64,000 bases of DNA from NCBI RefSeq assembly GCF_003024385.1, contig NZ_PVZN01000001.1, forward strand, positions 310,001 through 374,000, in the 5' to 3' direction. The DNA is from Pseudomonas sp. BBP2017. GTDB taxonomy: Bacteria; Pseudomonadota; Gammaproteobacteria; Pseudomonadales; Pseudomonadaceae. Within the stretch, counting starts at the first letter, position 1. Each line of letters starts with the position of its first letter. The translations under genes were made by a program, and so were the position numbers. The notes beneath the pieces were generated by a model. That model had not been told where the DNA came from and made no database searches. It worked only from the letters and a program-made list of their open reading frames with translations. Below, piece by piece: positions 46,008 through 56,173 of the stretch.

Positions 46008-48062
46008 TCAGACCAGATGCAAAGCAGTGAGCAGCATGTCGATCAGCTTGATCCCGGCGAACGGCACGATCAGCCCGCCCACGCCGTAGATCAGCAGGTT
46101 GCGTCGCAGCAGGTGCGCGGCACTCGCCGCCTGTACCCGCACGCCGCGCAGGGCCAGGGGAATCAGCACGACGATGATCAGTGCGTTGAAAACAATGGCC
46201 GAGAGAATCGCGCTCTGCGGGCTGTTCAGCTGCATGAGGTTGAGCACGCCTAGCTGCGGGTAGATCGCGGCAAACAGGGCTGGAAGGATGGCAAAGTACT
46301 TAGCCACGTCGTTGGCAATCGAGAAGGTGGTCAAGGCGCCACGGGTCACCAGCAGTTCCTTGCCGACCTGGACCACATCCAGCAGCTTGGTCGGGTCGCT
46401 GTCCAGGTCGACCATGTTGGCTGCCTCGCGAGCCGCCTGGGTGCCATCGTTCATGGCCATGCCGACATCGGCCTGGGCCAGCGCCGGGGCGTCGTTGGCG
46501 CCGTCGCCGCACATCGCAACCAGGCGTCCGTCGTTCTGTTCCTGGCGAATGCGTGCCAGTTTCTTCTCCGGGGTAGCTTCGGCAAGCACGTCATCGACCC
46601 CGGCTTCGGCGGCGATAGCGGCAGCAGTCAGCGGATTGTCGCCAGTAACCATCACGGTGCGGATGCCCAGCTTGCGCAGCTCGGCAAAGCGCTCGCGAAT
46701 CCCCGGTTTGACCACATCCTTGAGGTGGATCACCCCCAGCAGGCGCTGGTCGACACACACCAACAATGGGGTACCGCCGCTCTGGGCGATCTTGTCCACT
46801 TCGCGGGCCAGCGACGCTGGCATTTCCAGGCGCTGCATGCCGACGAAGGCCAGCACCGAATCCACCGCACCTTTACGGAACCGACGCTGCTCATAATCCA
46901 CACCGGACAGCCGCGTTTCGGCACTGAAGGCCACCGGCGTCAACTGAGCACTGGCCGGCTCAACGAAGTCGTGCAACTGGCGCAGGTACTCGACAATCGA
47001 CTTGCCCTCGGCCGTGTCGTCAGCCAGCGAGGCCAGCAAGGCACCCTCGCCCAGTTCTTTGGTCGTCACGCCAGGGGCGGCATGCAACGCACTGCAACGA
47101 CGGTTGCCGAAGGTGATGGTGCCGGTCTTGTCGAGCATCAGCACATGCACATCACCGGCGGCTTCCACGGCGCGACCAGAGCGGGCAATCACGTTCAGGC
47201 GCACCAGGCGATCCATGCCGGCGATACCGATGGCCGACAGCAGACCACCGATGGTGGTCGGGATCAGAGTGACCAGCAGCGCCACCAGAAACACCAGCGG
47301 GATGCTGCCACCGGCAAAGTGCGCGAACGGCTGCAGGGTTACCACGACCACCAGGAAGATCATGCTCAGGCCGATCAGCAGGATGTCCAGGGCGATCTCG
47401 TTGGGCGTCTTCTGGCGTTTGGCGCCTTCGACCAGGGCGATCATACGGTCCAGGGTCGATTCGCCAGGGTTGCTGGTGATGCGGATCAGCAACCAGTCAG
47501 AAACCAATCGGGTGTTGCCGGTCACTGCCGAGCGATCACCACCGGACTCACGGATTACCGGCGCGGACTCACCGGTAATCGCCGCTTCGTTGACTGCGGC
47601 AATCCCTTCGAGCACTTCGCCGTCACTGGGGATCATTTCCCCGGCCATGACCTTGACCACATCGTCCTTGCGCAGGCTGGTCGCCGGCACTATCTCGAAA
47701 CTGCCCGAAGCGTTGCGACGCCGGGCGCTGAGGCCCTGGCTACCGGCCTTGAGGCTGTCGGCGCGGGCCTTGCCGCGACCTTCGGCGAGCGCTTCGGCAA
47801 AGTTGGCGAACAACACAGTGAACCACAGCCACAGGGCAATCTGCACCGCCACTGCGGTCGGAACAGCAGTGTCGGGCACCAGGCACAACAACGTTGTGAA
47901 GATTGCGGTCAACTCCACCACCAGCATCACCGGTGAGCGTTTGAGCTGACGCGGGTCGAGCTTTACGAACGCCTGCAGCAACGCCGGGCGCCATAGCGCG
48001 GCAAAGGTAGTCCGTGCCGCCGGGGCCGGGGCCGCTTTCACTTCAGGAATCGGCATGTTCAT
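46008..48062 (-). CDS. kdpB: Potassium-transporting ATPase ATP-binding subunit KdpB
   Basis: KdpB is the P-type ATPase subunit energising potassium uptake through KdpA. The 684-residue protein has P-ATPase motifs in order: [16 protein letters not shown] (actuator TGES), the phosphorylation site [13 protein letters not shown] near residue 310, [21 protein letters not shown], and [20 protein letters not shown] segments lie near residues 40-90, 220-285 and in the C-terminal 100 residues. ATG has GGAG six bases upstream. Confidence 0.97.
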   Translation of the reverse strand: MNMPIPEVKAAPAPAARTTFAALWRPALLQAFVKLDPRQLKRSPVMLVVELTAIFTTLLCLVPDTAVPTAVAVQIALWLWFTVLFANFAEALAEGRGKARADSLKAGSQGLSARRRNASGSFEIVPATSLRKDDVVKVMAGEMIPSDGEVLEGIAAVNEAAITGESAPVIRESGGDRSAVTGNTRLVSDWLLIRITSNPGESTLDRMIALVEGAKRQKTPNEIALDILLIGLSMIFLVVVVTLQPFAHFAGGSIPLVFLVALLVTLIPTTIGGLLSAIGIAGMDRLVRLNVIARSGRAVEAAGDVHVLMLDKTGTITFGNRRCSALHAAPGVTTKELGEGALLASLADDTAEGKSIVEYLRQLHDFVEPASAQLTPVAFSAETRLSGVDYEQRRFRKGAVDSVLAFVGMQRLEMPASLAREVDKIAQSGGTPLLVCVDQRLLGVIHLKDVVKPGIRERFAELRKLGIRTVMVTGDNPLTAAAIAAEAGVDDVLAEATPEKKLARIRQEQNDGRLVAMCGDGANDAPALAQADVGMAMNDGTQAAREAANMVDLDSDPTKLLDVVQVGKELLVTRGALTTFSIANDVAKYFAILPALFAAIYPQLGVLNLMQLNSPQSAILSAIVFNALIIVVLIPLALRGVRVQAASAAHLLRRNLLIYGVGGLIVPFAGIKLIDMLLTALHLV

Positions 48063-48072
48063 GATTCGCTCC

Positions 48073-49767
48073 TCAGAAACCCAGGCTCAAGTGTTCGGTG
48101 ATCGGGCCCAGGGCCAGGGCCGGCAGGAAGGTCAATCCACCGATCAATAGAATGGTGACGACCAGCAAGGTGGCAAACAACGGACCGTGGGTCGGGAAGC
48201 TGTTCGCGCCCAGCGGCGCGCTCTTCTTCTGCGCCAGACTGCCGGCCAGGGCCAGCACCGGCAGGATGTAGCCAAAGCGGCCGATCAACATGCCCAAGCC
48301 GAGCATCAGGTTGTGGTAGGTGGTGTTGGCACCGAAGCCGGCAAACGCGGAACCGTTGTTGGCGCTGGCCGAGGTATAGGCGTAGAGCACCTGACTGAAG
48401 CCGTGGGCACCGGGGTTGGTCACCGCCGCAACGGGGCCTGGCAGACTGGCCGCCAGAGCGCCGAGAATCAGCACGCCGACCGGCATCACCAGCAGGGTCG
48501 CCACCAGCAGTTGCACTTCCCGCGCCTGGAGTTTCTTGCCCAGGTACTCCGGTGTGCGGCCGATCATCAAGCCGGCCAGGAACACCGCAATGAGGACGTT
48601 GAGCAGCATGCCGTAGAGCCCGGCACCGACGCCGCCAAAGATCACCTCGCCAACCATCATGTTGACCAGCGCGACCATCCCGCTGATGGGGTTGAGGCTG
48701 TCGTGCATGTTGTTCACCGAGCCGTTGGAAGCGGCGGTGGTGGTCACCGTCCAGAGTACGCTGGCGGTGGTGCCGAAGCGGTTCTCCTTGCCTTCCAGTG
48801 GTGCGCTCTGGGCAACCTGCGGGTTGTTCAGGCTCGGGTTGGCCTGGTATTCCGACCACAGCGCCGTGCCGCCACCGATCAGGAACAGCGCCAGCATGCA
48901 GGCGATGATCGCCCGGCTCTGGCGCAGGTCTTTGACATAGTGACCGAAGGTGAACACCAGGGCTGCCGGAATCAGAATGATCGAGGCAACTTCGAACAGG
49001 TTGCTCCAGGCCGTCGGGTTCTCGAACGGGTGCGCCGAGTTAACGCCAAAGAAGCCGCCGCCATTGGTGCCCAGTTGCTTGATGGCGATCTGGCTGGCCG
49101 CCGGGCCCAGCGGGATGGTCTGGTCAGCCCCTTGCAGGGTCAGGGCCTGGACGTAATGACCGAAGGTCTGTGGCACGCCCTGCCAGACCAGCAACAAGGC
49201 CAGCAGCAGGCACAGCGGCAGCAAGCCGTAGAGCGTGGCCCGGGTCATGTCGACCCAGAAGTTGCCCAGGGTGTGGGCAGAGCGCCGGGCAATCCCGCGG
49301 CACAGCGCGACCAGCACGGCAAGGCCGGTGGCAGCACTGACAAAGTTCTGCACCGTCAACCCGATCATCTGGCTCAGGTAGCTGACCGACGCTTCACCGC
49401 TGTAGGCCTGCCAGTTGGTATTGGTGACAAAACTCACCGCCGTATTGAACGCCAGCGACCACTCCTGACCCGGCAGGTGCTGCGGGTTGAGCGGCAGATA
49501 ACCTTGTACAAGCAACACAGTAAACACCAGCAGGAAACCGGCCAGGTTGAAAGCCAGCAAGGCCAGGGTGTATTGCTTCCAGTTGTGCTCGGCTTCAGCA
49601 TCGACTCCGGCCAGCCGGTAGCAACCACGCTCCACCGGCGCCAACACGGGAGACAGCCAGGTGCGCTGCCCCTCCATCACTTTGTAATAGAAACGCCCAA
49701 GCCAGGGTGCCGGGACCAACACTAGCGCAAAGAACGCCAGCAGCAACGCATAATCGTAACTGTGCAT
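48073..49767 (-). CDS. kdpA: Potassium-transporting ATPase subunit KdpA
   Basis: KdpA forms the potassium channel-like part of the transporter, related to Ktr/Trk. The 564-residue protein has about ten TM helices and four selectivity-loop segments, e.g. [35 protein letters not shown] and [16 protein letters not shown], with the expected glycines. It lies between kdpF and kdpB. Confidence 0.97.
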   Translation of the reverse strand: MHSYDYALLLAFFALVLVPAPWLGRFYYKVMEGQRTWLSPVLAPVERGCYRLAGVDAEAEHNWKQYTLALLAFNLAGFLLVFTVLLVQGYLPLNPQHLPGQEWSLAFNTAVSFVTNTNWQAYSGEASVSYLSQMIGLTVQNFVSAATGLAVLVALCRGIARRSAHTLGNFWVDMTRATLYGLLPLCLLLALLLVWQGVPQTFGHYVQALTLQGADQTIPLGPAASQIAIKQLGTNGGGFFGVNSAHPFENPTAWSNLFEVASIILIPAALVFTFGHYVKDLRQSRAIIACMLALFLIGGGTALWSEYQANPSLNNPQVAQSAPLEGKENRFGTTASVLWTVTTTAASNGSVNNMHDSLNPISGMVALVNMMVGEVIFGGVGAGLYGMLLNVLIAVFLAGLMIGRTPEYLGKKLQAREVQLLVATLLVMPVGVLILGALAASLPGPVAAVTNPGAHGFSQVLYAYTSASANNGSAFAGFGANTTYHNLMLGLGMLIGRFGYILPVLALAGSLAQKKSAPLGANSFPTHGPLFATLLVVTILLIGGLTFLPALALGPITEHLSLGF

Positions 49768-49775
49768 GGTCGCTC

Positions 49776-49865
49776 CTAACCCCGGTCAGCGCGCAGCAGC
49801 GCGACCATCAGGTAGATCATCAACGCCACTGCCAACAGCAGTGACACCCCGTCCAGAATGCTCAT
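49776..49865 (-). CDS. kdpF: KdpF small stabilising subunit
   Basis: A 29-codon gene directly upstream of kdpA (eight bases apart) reads [20 protein letters not shown] followed by VALLRADRG and a TAG stop. It is a single hydrophobic helix, as KdpF is in other bacteria, where it stabilises the KdpABC complex. Position, length and the RxxRG-type basic tail agree with KdpF. The gene is too short for ordinary gene finders. Confidence 0.93.
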   Translation of the reverse strand: MSILDGVSLLLAVALMIYLMVALLRADRG

Positions 49866-49956
49866 CGAAACTCTCCGTCCTTACGGCACTTGCCGCTGAC
49901 GGTCATTGTCGGTAGAGCTGCTGTAAAGGTGCGAGATCAGGACCCTGGCCAGGTCA

Positions 49957-49974
49957 TAAAGAATGCGTAAAGAA
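49957..49974 (-). promoter_or_regulatory. Putative KdpE operator upstream of kdpF
   Basis: On the minus strand TTCTTTA occurs twice, at 49974-49968 and 49963-49957, with an 11-base period (one helical turn). KdpE and other OmpR-type regulators bind T-rich direct repeats spaced this way. The site is about 92 bases before the kdpF start and directly follows the neighbouring EAL gene's stop. Confidence 0.55.
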
Positions 49975-49979
49975 CCCCC

Positions 49980-51677
49980 TTAGCGCCCTGCCAATGCCTG
50001 CCACTGTGGCGGTTGTTGATAGTTGGCGACCCAATCGACGACCGCCTCGGCCGGCATCGGCCGAGCAATGCCGTAGCCCTGAGCGACATCACAGCCCAGG
50101 CCCATCAGCAACAGACCGTGCTCGATGGTCTCCAGGCCCTCGGCAATCACCTGGCGACCAAAGGCCCTGGCCAGACCGATCACCGCCCGGGTCAGCGCCA
50201 GGTCGTCATGATCGATGAGGATGTCGCGCACAAAGGATTTGTCGATCTTGATGGTGCGGGTCGGCAGCCGCTTGAGGTAACTCAAGGACGAGTAGCCGGT
50301 GCCGAAATCATCCAGCGAGAACTGCACACCCAACTGCTGGCAGGCGTCCAGGCATTGACTGACACGCTGGATGTTCTCGATCGCTACCGACTCGACGATT
50401 TCCAGATCGAGCATCTGCGGTGCCACGGCCGGGTGACGCGCCAGCAGGCGCTTGAGGCGCTCGACAAAGTCACTGCGCTGAACGTGCCGGGCAGCGATGT
50501 TCACGCTCACTGGCCATACGTGTCCAGCCTGCTGCCAGCACTGCATCTGCGCCATGGCCTGGGCGATGACCCACTCGCCGATGTCGACAATCAGGTCGGT
50601 CTGCTCCACCAGCGGCAGGAAATCGGTCGGCGCCACCAAGCCCTTGAGCGGGTGCTGCCAGCGCAGCAACGCCTCGAAACCGAGCACCTGGCCACTGCGC
50701 ATATTGACCTTGGGTTGGTAATGCAGGCACAGCTCACCCTTGGTCAGGGCCTGACGCACCCGTGCCACAGTCTGGTGAGTGGCCTTGACCTCGCGATCCA
50801 GCGACACATCGAACAGGTGATAGCGATTGCGTCCACTCTGCTTGGCCACGTACAGCGCCTGATCGGCATGACGCACCAAGGTGTCGGCATCTTCATTGTC
50901 GAGGGGGAACAGGGTCACTCCGATGCTGGCGCTGACACTGACCTCACGCTCACGGATCGAGTACGGCGCGGCAATCGCTTTGAGCACCCGTTGCAGTGCC
51001 AACTGCAACTGCGCCGGGTCCTGTACATGACGCAGGATCAACACGAACTCATCGCCCGAGAGCCGCGCCACCGCATCGCCGCCACGCAAGATGCCCTTCA
51101 AGCGATTGGCCACTTCCACCAGCAACAGGTCGCCACTGGCATGACCGTAGCCGTCATTGACCGCCTTGAAGCCATCCAGATCAAGCATGCACACAGCCAA
51201 GGCAATGTCTTCCCGCCGCGAGAACTCCAGTGCCTGATTCAGCAGCTCAGACAGGTAGGCGCGATTGGGCAGCCCTGTCAGCACGTCGTGGCCCACCCGC
51301 CACTGCAGGGTATGCAGCAGCCGGCGCTTCTCGGTCACGTCGAAGCGGATCGACACATACTTGCGCACCCGGCCACTGGCCGGATCGATCAGCGGTACCA
51401 TGGTGCTGTCGACCCAGTACAGCGAACCGTCCTTGGCGCGGTTGCAGATCTCGCCCTTCCACACCCTGCCAGCGACCAGGGCACGCCACATGCCGTCAAA
51501 AAACGCCGGATCGTGCAGGCCGGAATTGAGAATCCGGTGGTTGGCCCCCAGCAGCTCGTCGCGACGGTACCCCGAGATACTGCAAAACTGCTCGTTGACG
51601 TAAGTGATCCGACCACTCAAGTCGGTTTCAGAAAAGATCGCGGCCGCATCAACGGCCGTGCGGTAATTATCGTCCAT
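49980..51677 (-). CDS. PAS-GGDEF-EAL cyclic di-GMP protein
   Basis: The protein of 565 residues has a PAS domain (about 5-130, AAIFSETDLSGRITYVNEQF, with PAC sequence DGSLYWVDSTMVPLID), a GGDEF domain (about 135-305) whose signature reads RLSGDEFVLIL (SGDEF), and an EAL domain (about 310-555) with GFEALLRW, SVNIAARH, EIVESVAI and SLDDFGTGYSSLSYL. The EAL residues are intact, so phosphodiesterase activity is likely; SGDEF may still be catalytic. Start MDDNYRTAVD avoids running into the upstream receptor gene 22 bases away. Confidence 0.9.
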   Translation of the reverse strand: MDDNYRTAVDAAAIFSETDLSGRITYVNEQFCSISGYRRDELLGANHRILNSGLHDPAFFDGMWRALVAGRVWKGEICNRAKDGSLYWVDSTMVPLIDPASGRVRKYVSIRFDVTEKRRLLHTLQWRVGHDVLTGLPNRAYLSELLNQALEFSRREDIALAVCMLDLDGFKAVNDGYGHASGDLLLVEVANRLKGILRGGDAVARLSGDEFVLILRHVQDPAQLQLALQRVLKAIAAPYSIREREVSVSASIGVTLFPLDNEDADTLVRHADQALYVAKQSGRNRYHLFDVSLDREVKATHQTVARVRQALTKGELCLHYQPKVNMRSGQVLGFEALLRWQHPLKGLVAPTDFLPLVEQTDLIVDIGEWVIAQAMAQMQCWQQAGHVWPVSVNIAARHVQRSDFVERLKRLLARHPAVAPQMLDLEIVESVAIENIQRVSQCLDACQQLGVQFSLDDFGTGYSSLSYLKRLPTRTIKIDKSFVRDILIDHDDLALTRAVIGLARAFGRQVIAEGLETIEHGLLLMGLGCDVAQGYGIARPMPAEAVVDWVANYQQPPQWQALAGR

Positions 51678-51699
51678 GAAAATCTCGTACCCTGAAGGC

Positions 51700-53265
51700 T
51701 CAGCGATTGAAGCGCTCGACCAAGGCACGCAGGCCCGAAGAAATGTGTTCCAGTTCTGCTCCGCGGGTGGCGGCAGCATTGGCGTTTTGCGCGGTGCGCT
51801 GCACAGTGCTGGCAACGCTGTTGATCTGCGCACAGACCTCTTCGGCCACCGACGACTGCTCCTGAGACGCCGCCGCCATTTGCTGGCTCATGTCACTGAT
51901 ACGTTCCACCGCCACGCGGATACCCTGCAATGCCTGCTGTGCCTCCAGCACTCGTGCCACGCCGTGCTGCGCTTCATCGATGCCCAGACTGGCAATACTC
52001 ACCGCCTGGTCGGCACCGGCGCGCAAACTCTCGATGATGCCCTGAATCTGTACGGTCGATTGCCGGGTCTTGCCGGCCAGCGCCCGTACTTCATCGGCGA
52101 CCACGGCGAAACCGCGCCCCTGCTCACCGGCACGGGCCGCTTCAATCGCGGCATTGAGGGCCAACAGGTTGGTCTGCTCGGCAATCGCACGGATCACTTC
52201 AGCGGCCAGGGAGATATCCTGGGTCTGGCCAGCCAGGTGAGTTACGGCCTGATTGATCTGGCTGACAGTGCCGGCCAGCAACTGGATCGCCTCACGCATG
52301 CTGCCGGCCACCGCACTGCCCTGTCCGGCCAATTGATTGGCCGTGTGCGCCTCGCCGGCAGTGTCCTGCACATGACGCGCAACCTCGGCAATCGAGGCCG
52401 CCATCTCGGTCATCGCAGTGGCGGTCATGTCGGTTTCTGCGCGTTGCTCGAGCAGGGCCGATTCGGTATGGCCCGACAGGCTGCTGGAGTCTCTGGCCGC
52501 CTCGCTCATTTGCACCGCGAGGTCGCTCAGTCGCGTCAATGCGGTTTTCAACCGCGCCTCTTCGCTGATCAGGATCATTTGCAACTGCGCCGCAGGCCCC
52601 AGAGCGTCGCTGTAGGTCAACGCCACGACAGGATCGGCAAAGGTGTTGCCCGAGCCTTGGACGATCTGCGCCAACTGGCGTCCCAGGCGCTGATGCGCCC
52701 ACAGACCGACCAAGCCGAACAATCCCAGAGCAATTCCGTGGCCCGGCCAACCAGGCAACAGCCACTGGGCACCGATGGCGATCGCACCAGCCAGCAGCGG
52801 CACACACGTAACCTGCGCCAGCAACGCCAGACGCCGCCCCGCAGGAACCGCTGCCTTGCCCTCACGCAAACGCGCGTAAAGTGCTTCGGCGCGGCGCACC
52901 TGCTCACGGCTCGGCTTGACCCGAACCGACTCGTAGCCCACCAGGCGACCACCTTCAAGAATCGGCGTGACGTAGGCGCTGACCCAATAGAAGTTGCCGT
53001 TCTTGCAGCGATTCTTGACGATCCCCATCCAGCTTTGGCCGGCCTTGAGGTACTGCCACATCTGCTGGAACACCACTGCGGGCATGTCCGGATGACGTAC
53101 CAGGTTGTGTGGGCTGCCGATCAGTTCGGCCTGGCTGAAGCCACTCATGGCGGCGAATTCAGCGTTGCAATAGGTGATGTTGCTGGCGGTGTCGGTAGCA
53201 GAAATGAGCCGTTGGTCATCTCCGAACGTCTGTTCGACAGAGGTGACCGGCAGGTTGAAACGCAC
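51700..53265 (-). CDS. aer: Aer-like PAS chemoreceptor (energy taxis)
   Basis: The 521-residue receptor has an N-terminal PAS domain (about 10-115, [46 protein letters not shown]), two hydrophobic segments near 145-190 ([39 protein letters not shown]) and a signalling domain with [38 protein letters not shown]. This matches Aer, whose FAD-PAS reads redox state. Start is GTG at 53265, eight bases past GGGAG. It probably shares a transcript with the downstream PAS-GGDEF-EAL gene. Confidence 0.85.
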   Translation of the reverse strand: MRFNLPVTSVEQTFGDDQRLISATDTASNITYCNAEFAAMSGFSQAELIGSPHNLVRHPDMPAVVFQQMWQYLKAGQSWMGIVKNRCKNGNFYWVSAYVTPILEGGRLVGYESVRVKPSREQVRRAEALYARLREGKAAVPAGRRLALLAQVTCVPLLAGAIAIGAQWLLPGWPGHGIALGLFGLVGLWAHQRLGRQLAQIVQGSGNTFADPVVALTYSDALGPAAQLQMILISEEARLKTALTRLSDLAVQMSEAARDSSSLSGHTESALLEQRAETDMTATAMTEMAASIAEVARHVQDTAGEAHTANQLAGQGSAVAGSMREAIQLLAGTVSQINQAVTHLAGQTQDISLAAEVIRAIAEQTNLLALNAAIEAARAGEQGRGFAVVADEVRALAGKTRQSTVQIQGIIESLRAGADQAVSIASLGIDEAQHGVARVLEAQQALQGIRVAVERISDMSQQMAAASQEQSSVAEEVCAQINSVASTVQRTAQNANAAATRGAELEHISSGLRALVERFNR

Positions 53266-53424
53266 GTTGAAACTCCCTTTGCTGCAGTTTGCCGCCTAGC
53301 GCAAACCATACATCCGGCACAGGGAAACCACGCCAGGTGCGTGATTTTCCCAATGTCCGGGCCACGAAATCGGGTTGAAACTTGATTGTTTTTGACCTGT
53401 CCAGCCCATTCACGGGATGAATTA

Positions 53425-53451
53425 CATCACATTTTGCAACAAAATGTGATG
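53425..53451. promoter_or_regulatory. Perfect 12+3+12 dyad upstream of the XRE gene
   Basis: CATCACATTTTG and CAAAATGTGATG are exact inverted repeats around CAA. The dyad sits in the region between the divergent aer and XRE genes, 66 bases before the XRE start, and is a strong candidate for its own operator. Confidence 0.6.
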
Positions 53452-53473
53452 AAATATGGCGTTGTGCCATTCC

Positions 53474-53486
53474 AACGGTTACCGTT
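53474..53486. promoter_or_regulatory. Second dyad AACGG-TTA-CCGTT before the XRE gene
   Basis: AACGG and CCGTT are exact inverted repeats around TTA, 31 bases before the XRE start. It is different in sequence from the dyad at 53425-53451, so a second regulator may act here. Confidence 0.4.
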
Positions 53487-53516
53487 AAGTTCTTGATTCT
53501 AAATGGAAATCAAGCG

Positions 53517-53831
53517 ATGAATCATTCAAGTTTGGGTTCGGCCATCAAGCGCTACCGCAAGGTTGCCGGGCTTACTCAGGCTGAACTTGGCGAACGGTCC
53601 GGCTTCGACCCCAAGACCATCAGCCGCTTTGAAACCGGCACCTATACCCCGAGCGTCGACGCCCTGTTGGTCTTTGCCGAAATATTGGGCATCAAGTTGA
53701 AAGCCTTTTTCACCGATCAAGACGACGAAGGCGAACAGCGTGGTTACCTGTTCGGCGTTATCCACAACGCTCCATCCCACGCCTTGGGCGATTTGATCGC
53801 AGCTGTCGATCGGGCCCTGTCCAAGCGTTAG
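53517..53831 (+). CDS. XRE-family transcriptional regulator
   Basis: The 104-residue protein has an XRE helix-turn-helix at residues about 8-62 (AIKRYRKVAGLTQAELGERSGFDPKTISRFETGTYTPSVDALLVFAEILG). The C-terminal 40 residues are short and acidic, without a recognised ligand domain. ATG at 53517 is taken; an in-frame TTG eight codons upstream lies inside the dyad-rich leader. Nearby dyads suggest autoregulation. Targets unknown. Confidence 0.85.
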   Translation: MNHSSLGSAIKRYRKVAGLTQAELGERSGFDPKTISRFETGTYTPSVDALLVFAEILGIKLKAFFTDQDDEGEQRGYLFGVIHNAPSHALGDLIAAVDRALSKR

Positions 53832-53891
53832 CCCCTCTTCAACCTACGGCAGACCTGGCCTTTGTTGGCTATATCAGCGTGATGAACCTCA

Positions 53892-53906
53892 ACTGGTCAG
53901 ACCGGT
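53892..53906. promoter_or_regulatory. Putative FadR/GntR-type operator, upstream site of dctA-like gene
   Basis: ACTGGTCAGACCGGT is a 15-base near-palindrome around A53899, and its core TGGTCAGACCG fits the FadR-subfamily pattern TNGTNNNACNA in all but the last base. It lies about 78 bases before the inferred transcript start. GntR/FadR-type genes lie downstream of the transporter. Confidence 0.5.
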
Positions 53907-53940
53907 AAAGCCAATTATTCTCCATTCAGCCACAAACCCC

Positions 53941-53970
53941 TTGCAAACGCGGAAAATACGCGCCTACACT
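53941..53970 (+). promoter_or_regulatory. Sigma70-type promoter of the dctA-like gene
   Basis: TTGCAA (53941-53946) and TACACT (53965-53970) are separated by 18 bases and lie about 100 bases before the coding start. Confidence 0.5.
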
Positions 53971-53987
53971 GCCCCCGCACTGGACAT

Positions 53988-54000
53988 ACCGGTAAGACCA
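53988..54000. promoter_or_regulatory. Putative FadR/GntR-type operator, downstream site of dctA-like gene
   Basis: ACCGGTAAGACCA resembles the site at 53892-53906 (shared GGT-N3-ACC core) and lies just past the inferred transcript start, 96 bases from the first. Such a pair suits looping repression. Confidence 0.45.
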
Positions 54001-54072
54001 CAATAATTAAGTCCTCCGCTCTTTCGCCTGCTCCCGGCATCGAAGCAAGGACACCGATCAGAGATCCCTCCC

Positions 54073-55383
54073 ATGCTCAAATGGTGCTCGCGTTCGATCT
54101 TCCTCCAAGTAGTGCTCGGCCTGGTGCTTGGCGTCGCCTGTGGCCTCAGCTTTCCTGAAGTTTCCCTGCAGCTCAAACCCTTGGGTGACGGCTTTATCAA
54201 GCTGATCAAAATGCTCATCGGGCTGATCGTGTTCTGTGTCGTGGTCAGCGGTATCTCCGGTGCGGGCGACCTGAAAAAGGTCGGACGGATCGGCCTGAAA
54301 TCGGTGATCTACTTCGAAATACTGACCACCATCGCCTTGGTCATCGGCCTGGTGTTTGCCTTTACCTCCGGGATCGGCAGCGGCGCCAACATCCACCTCG
54401 ACCAGCTGTCGAGCGCCGAAGCCGGCAACCTGGCCGAACGCGGCCAACATATCCATGGCACTGCCGCTTTCCTTATGGACCTGATCCCGACGTCGGTGAT
54501 CGGGGCCTTCGCTGACAACAACATCCTGCAAGTGCTGCTGTTTTCAGTGCTGTTCGGCAGTGCCCTGAATCTGGTCGGTGAGGCAGCGTCCGGAATCTCG
54601 CGGCTGATCAACGAACTGAGTCATGTGATCTTCCGCATCATGGGTATGATCGTGCGCCTGGCGCCGATCGGCGTGTTCGGCGCCATCGCCTTCACCACCA
54701 GCAAATATGGCCTGGAATCGCTGCAGCACCTGGGTGGCCTGGTCGCCTTGTTCTACCTGACCTGTACCGGTTTCGTGCTGTTGATCCTGGGAACCGTGAT
54801 GCGTCTTTCGGGCCTGCGTCTCCTGCCGTTCATCAAGTACCTGCGCGAAGAGCTGACCATCGTGCTCGGCACCGCTTCTTCCGACGCTGTATTGCCGCAG
54901 ATCATGCGCAAACTCGAACACCTGGGCATCGGTAACTCCACTGTCGGCCTGGTGATCCCGACCGGCTATTCCTTTAACCTCGATGGTTTCTCGATCTATC
55001 TGACCCTGGCCATTGTCTTCATCGCCAATGCCACCGGCACCCCACTGGCAATGACCGACCTGCTGACCATCCTCCTGGTATCGCTGATCACCTCCAAGGG
55101 CGCCCACGGCATCCCAGGTTCGGCGCTGGTGATTCTGGCCGCGACCCTGACTGCGATTCCGGCGATCCCGGTGGTCGGCCTGGTGCTGGTGCTGGCGGTG
55201 GACTGGTTCATGGGCATCGGCCGGGCGTTGACCAACCTGATCGGCAACTGTGTGGCGACCGTCGCCATCGGCCGCTGGGAAGGTGATATCGACATGGAAC
55301 GGGCCAACAATGTACTGGCTGGCAAACAGGGCTTTGGCTTTGCCCAACGCAAGACACCCAACGCCCATCAACAAGAGTTCTGA
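54073..55383 (+). CDS. dctA: C4-dicarboxylate:cation symporter (DctA family)
   Basis: The 436-residue protein is a dicarboxylate/amino acid:cation symporter with about eight TM helices and two hairpins: MLIGLIVFCVVVSGIS near residue 50, the serine-rich re-entrant loop LGTASSDAVLPQIMRKLE near 275, PTGYSFNLDGFSIYLTLA (transport core) near 300, and SKGAHGIPGSA near 345. SSDAVLPQ rather than SSSSTLPV hints that the substrate may differ from succinate, so dctA is a family label. It precedes two GntR regulators, across a hairpin at 55390-55414, that may control it. Confidence 0.85.
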   Translation: MLKWCSRSIFLQVVLGLVLGVACGLSFPEVSLQLKPLGDGFIKLIKMLIGLIVFCVVVSGISGAGDLKKVGRIGLKSVIYFEILTTIALVIGLVFAFTSGIGSGANIHLDQLSSAEAGNLAERGQHIHGTAAFLMDLIPTSVIGAFADNNILQVLLFSVLFGSALNLVGEAASGISRLINELSHVIFRIMGMIVRLAPIGVFGAIAFTTSKYGLESLQHLGGLVALFYLTCTGFVLLILGTVMRLSGLRLLPFIKYLREELTIVLGTASSDAVLPQIMRKLEHLGIGNSTVGLVIPTGYSFNLDGFSIYLTLAIVFIANATGTPLAMTDLLTILLVSLITSKGAHGIPGSALVILAATLTAIPAIPVVGLVLVLAVDWFMGIGRALTNLIGNCVATVAIGRWEGDIDMERANNVLAGKQGFGFAQRKTPNAHQQEF

Positions 55384-55389
55384 GTGCAA

Positions 55390-55414
55390 GGGCCGGCACT
55401 GACGGTGCCGGCCC
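55390..55414 (+). terminator. Hairpin between dctA-like and GntR genes
   Basis: GGGCCGGCAC and GTGCCGGCCC form a 10-bp stem with a TGACG-type loop. No T-run follows, so it may attenuate rather than end transcription into the regulators. Confidence 0.6.
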
Positions 55415-55452
55415 CAGGAGCGAACCATGCAAGCGTACTCATGGAGTGAACA

Positions 55453-56157
55453 GTGATTACTTCATCGACCGTAGTGAATTCCGTAGTGGAAAAACTCCGC
55501 CAGGCCCTGGCCCGCGGCCAGTGGCGTTCCGGTGACATGCTTCCGGGGCAACGTGAGCTGGCCGAGCAACTGGGCATCAGCCGCCCCAGCCTGCGTGAAG
55601 CGGTGACCGTACTGGAAACCCTCGGCCTGGTCCGCTCGATGCCGGGCAAAGGGGTGCTGGTACTCGACGCCGACCTGGCCGAAGCCGCGCAAGCACAGAC
55701 CGGCGTGGCCGAAGCCAGCCTGGAAGATGTACTGCAACTGCGCTACACCCTGGAGCCATTCATCGTCGGCCTGGTTGCGCAGTCGATCAGCAGCAAGGAA
55801 ATCGGCCAGTTGCGCCTGACCCTGATGGACATGCGCGAAGCCCTTGAGGCCGAGGACAGCGAAGCTGGGGTCAACGCCTACATCGCCTTCCACGAAGAAC
55901 TGTTCACCCTCACCGCCAATCCGATTTTCCAGAGCGTGGTGCAGCAGACCAGCAATGCCCTCAAGCAAAGTGCCGCGGTGCTGCGCAATTCCCCAGAACA
56001 CCTGGCGGCTCGCCTGGAAGAAAATGAAGCGGTAGTCCGCGCCATCCGCAACAAAAACAGTGCCCAGGCGAGTGCGCAAATGCGTCACCACATCCTCCAG
56101 GAAGGCCGGCGCATGGGTATCGAACTGAACATACCGGACGAACATCCGGCCACTTGA
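55453..56157 (+). CDS. FadR-type GntR/FCD regulator
   Basis: The 234-residue protein has a GntR winged helix (VVEKLRQALARGQWRSGDMLPGQRELAEQLGISRPSLREAVTVLETLGLVR, about 10-75) and an FCD ligand domain (about 90-225, YIAFHEELF, ARLEENEAVVRAI). LGISRPSLREA is typical of the FadR subfamily. The start is GTG at 55453. It follows the transporter on the same strand and is the best candidate for the operators upstream of it. Confidence 0.88.
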   Translation: MITSSTVVNSVVEKLRQALARGQWRSGDMLPGQRELAEQLGISRPSLREAVTVLETLGLVRSMPGKGVLVLDADLAEAAQAQTGVAEASLEDVLQLRYTLEPFIVGLVAQSISSKEIGQLRLTLMDMREALEAEDSEAGVNAYIAFHEELFTLTANPIFQSVVQQTSNALKQSAAVLRNSPEHLAARLEENEAVVRAIRNKNSAQASAQMRHHILQEGRRMGIELNIPDEHPAT

Positions 56158-56173
56158 ATTCAGGAGAGCATTG

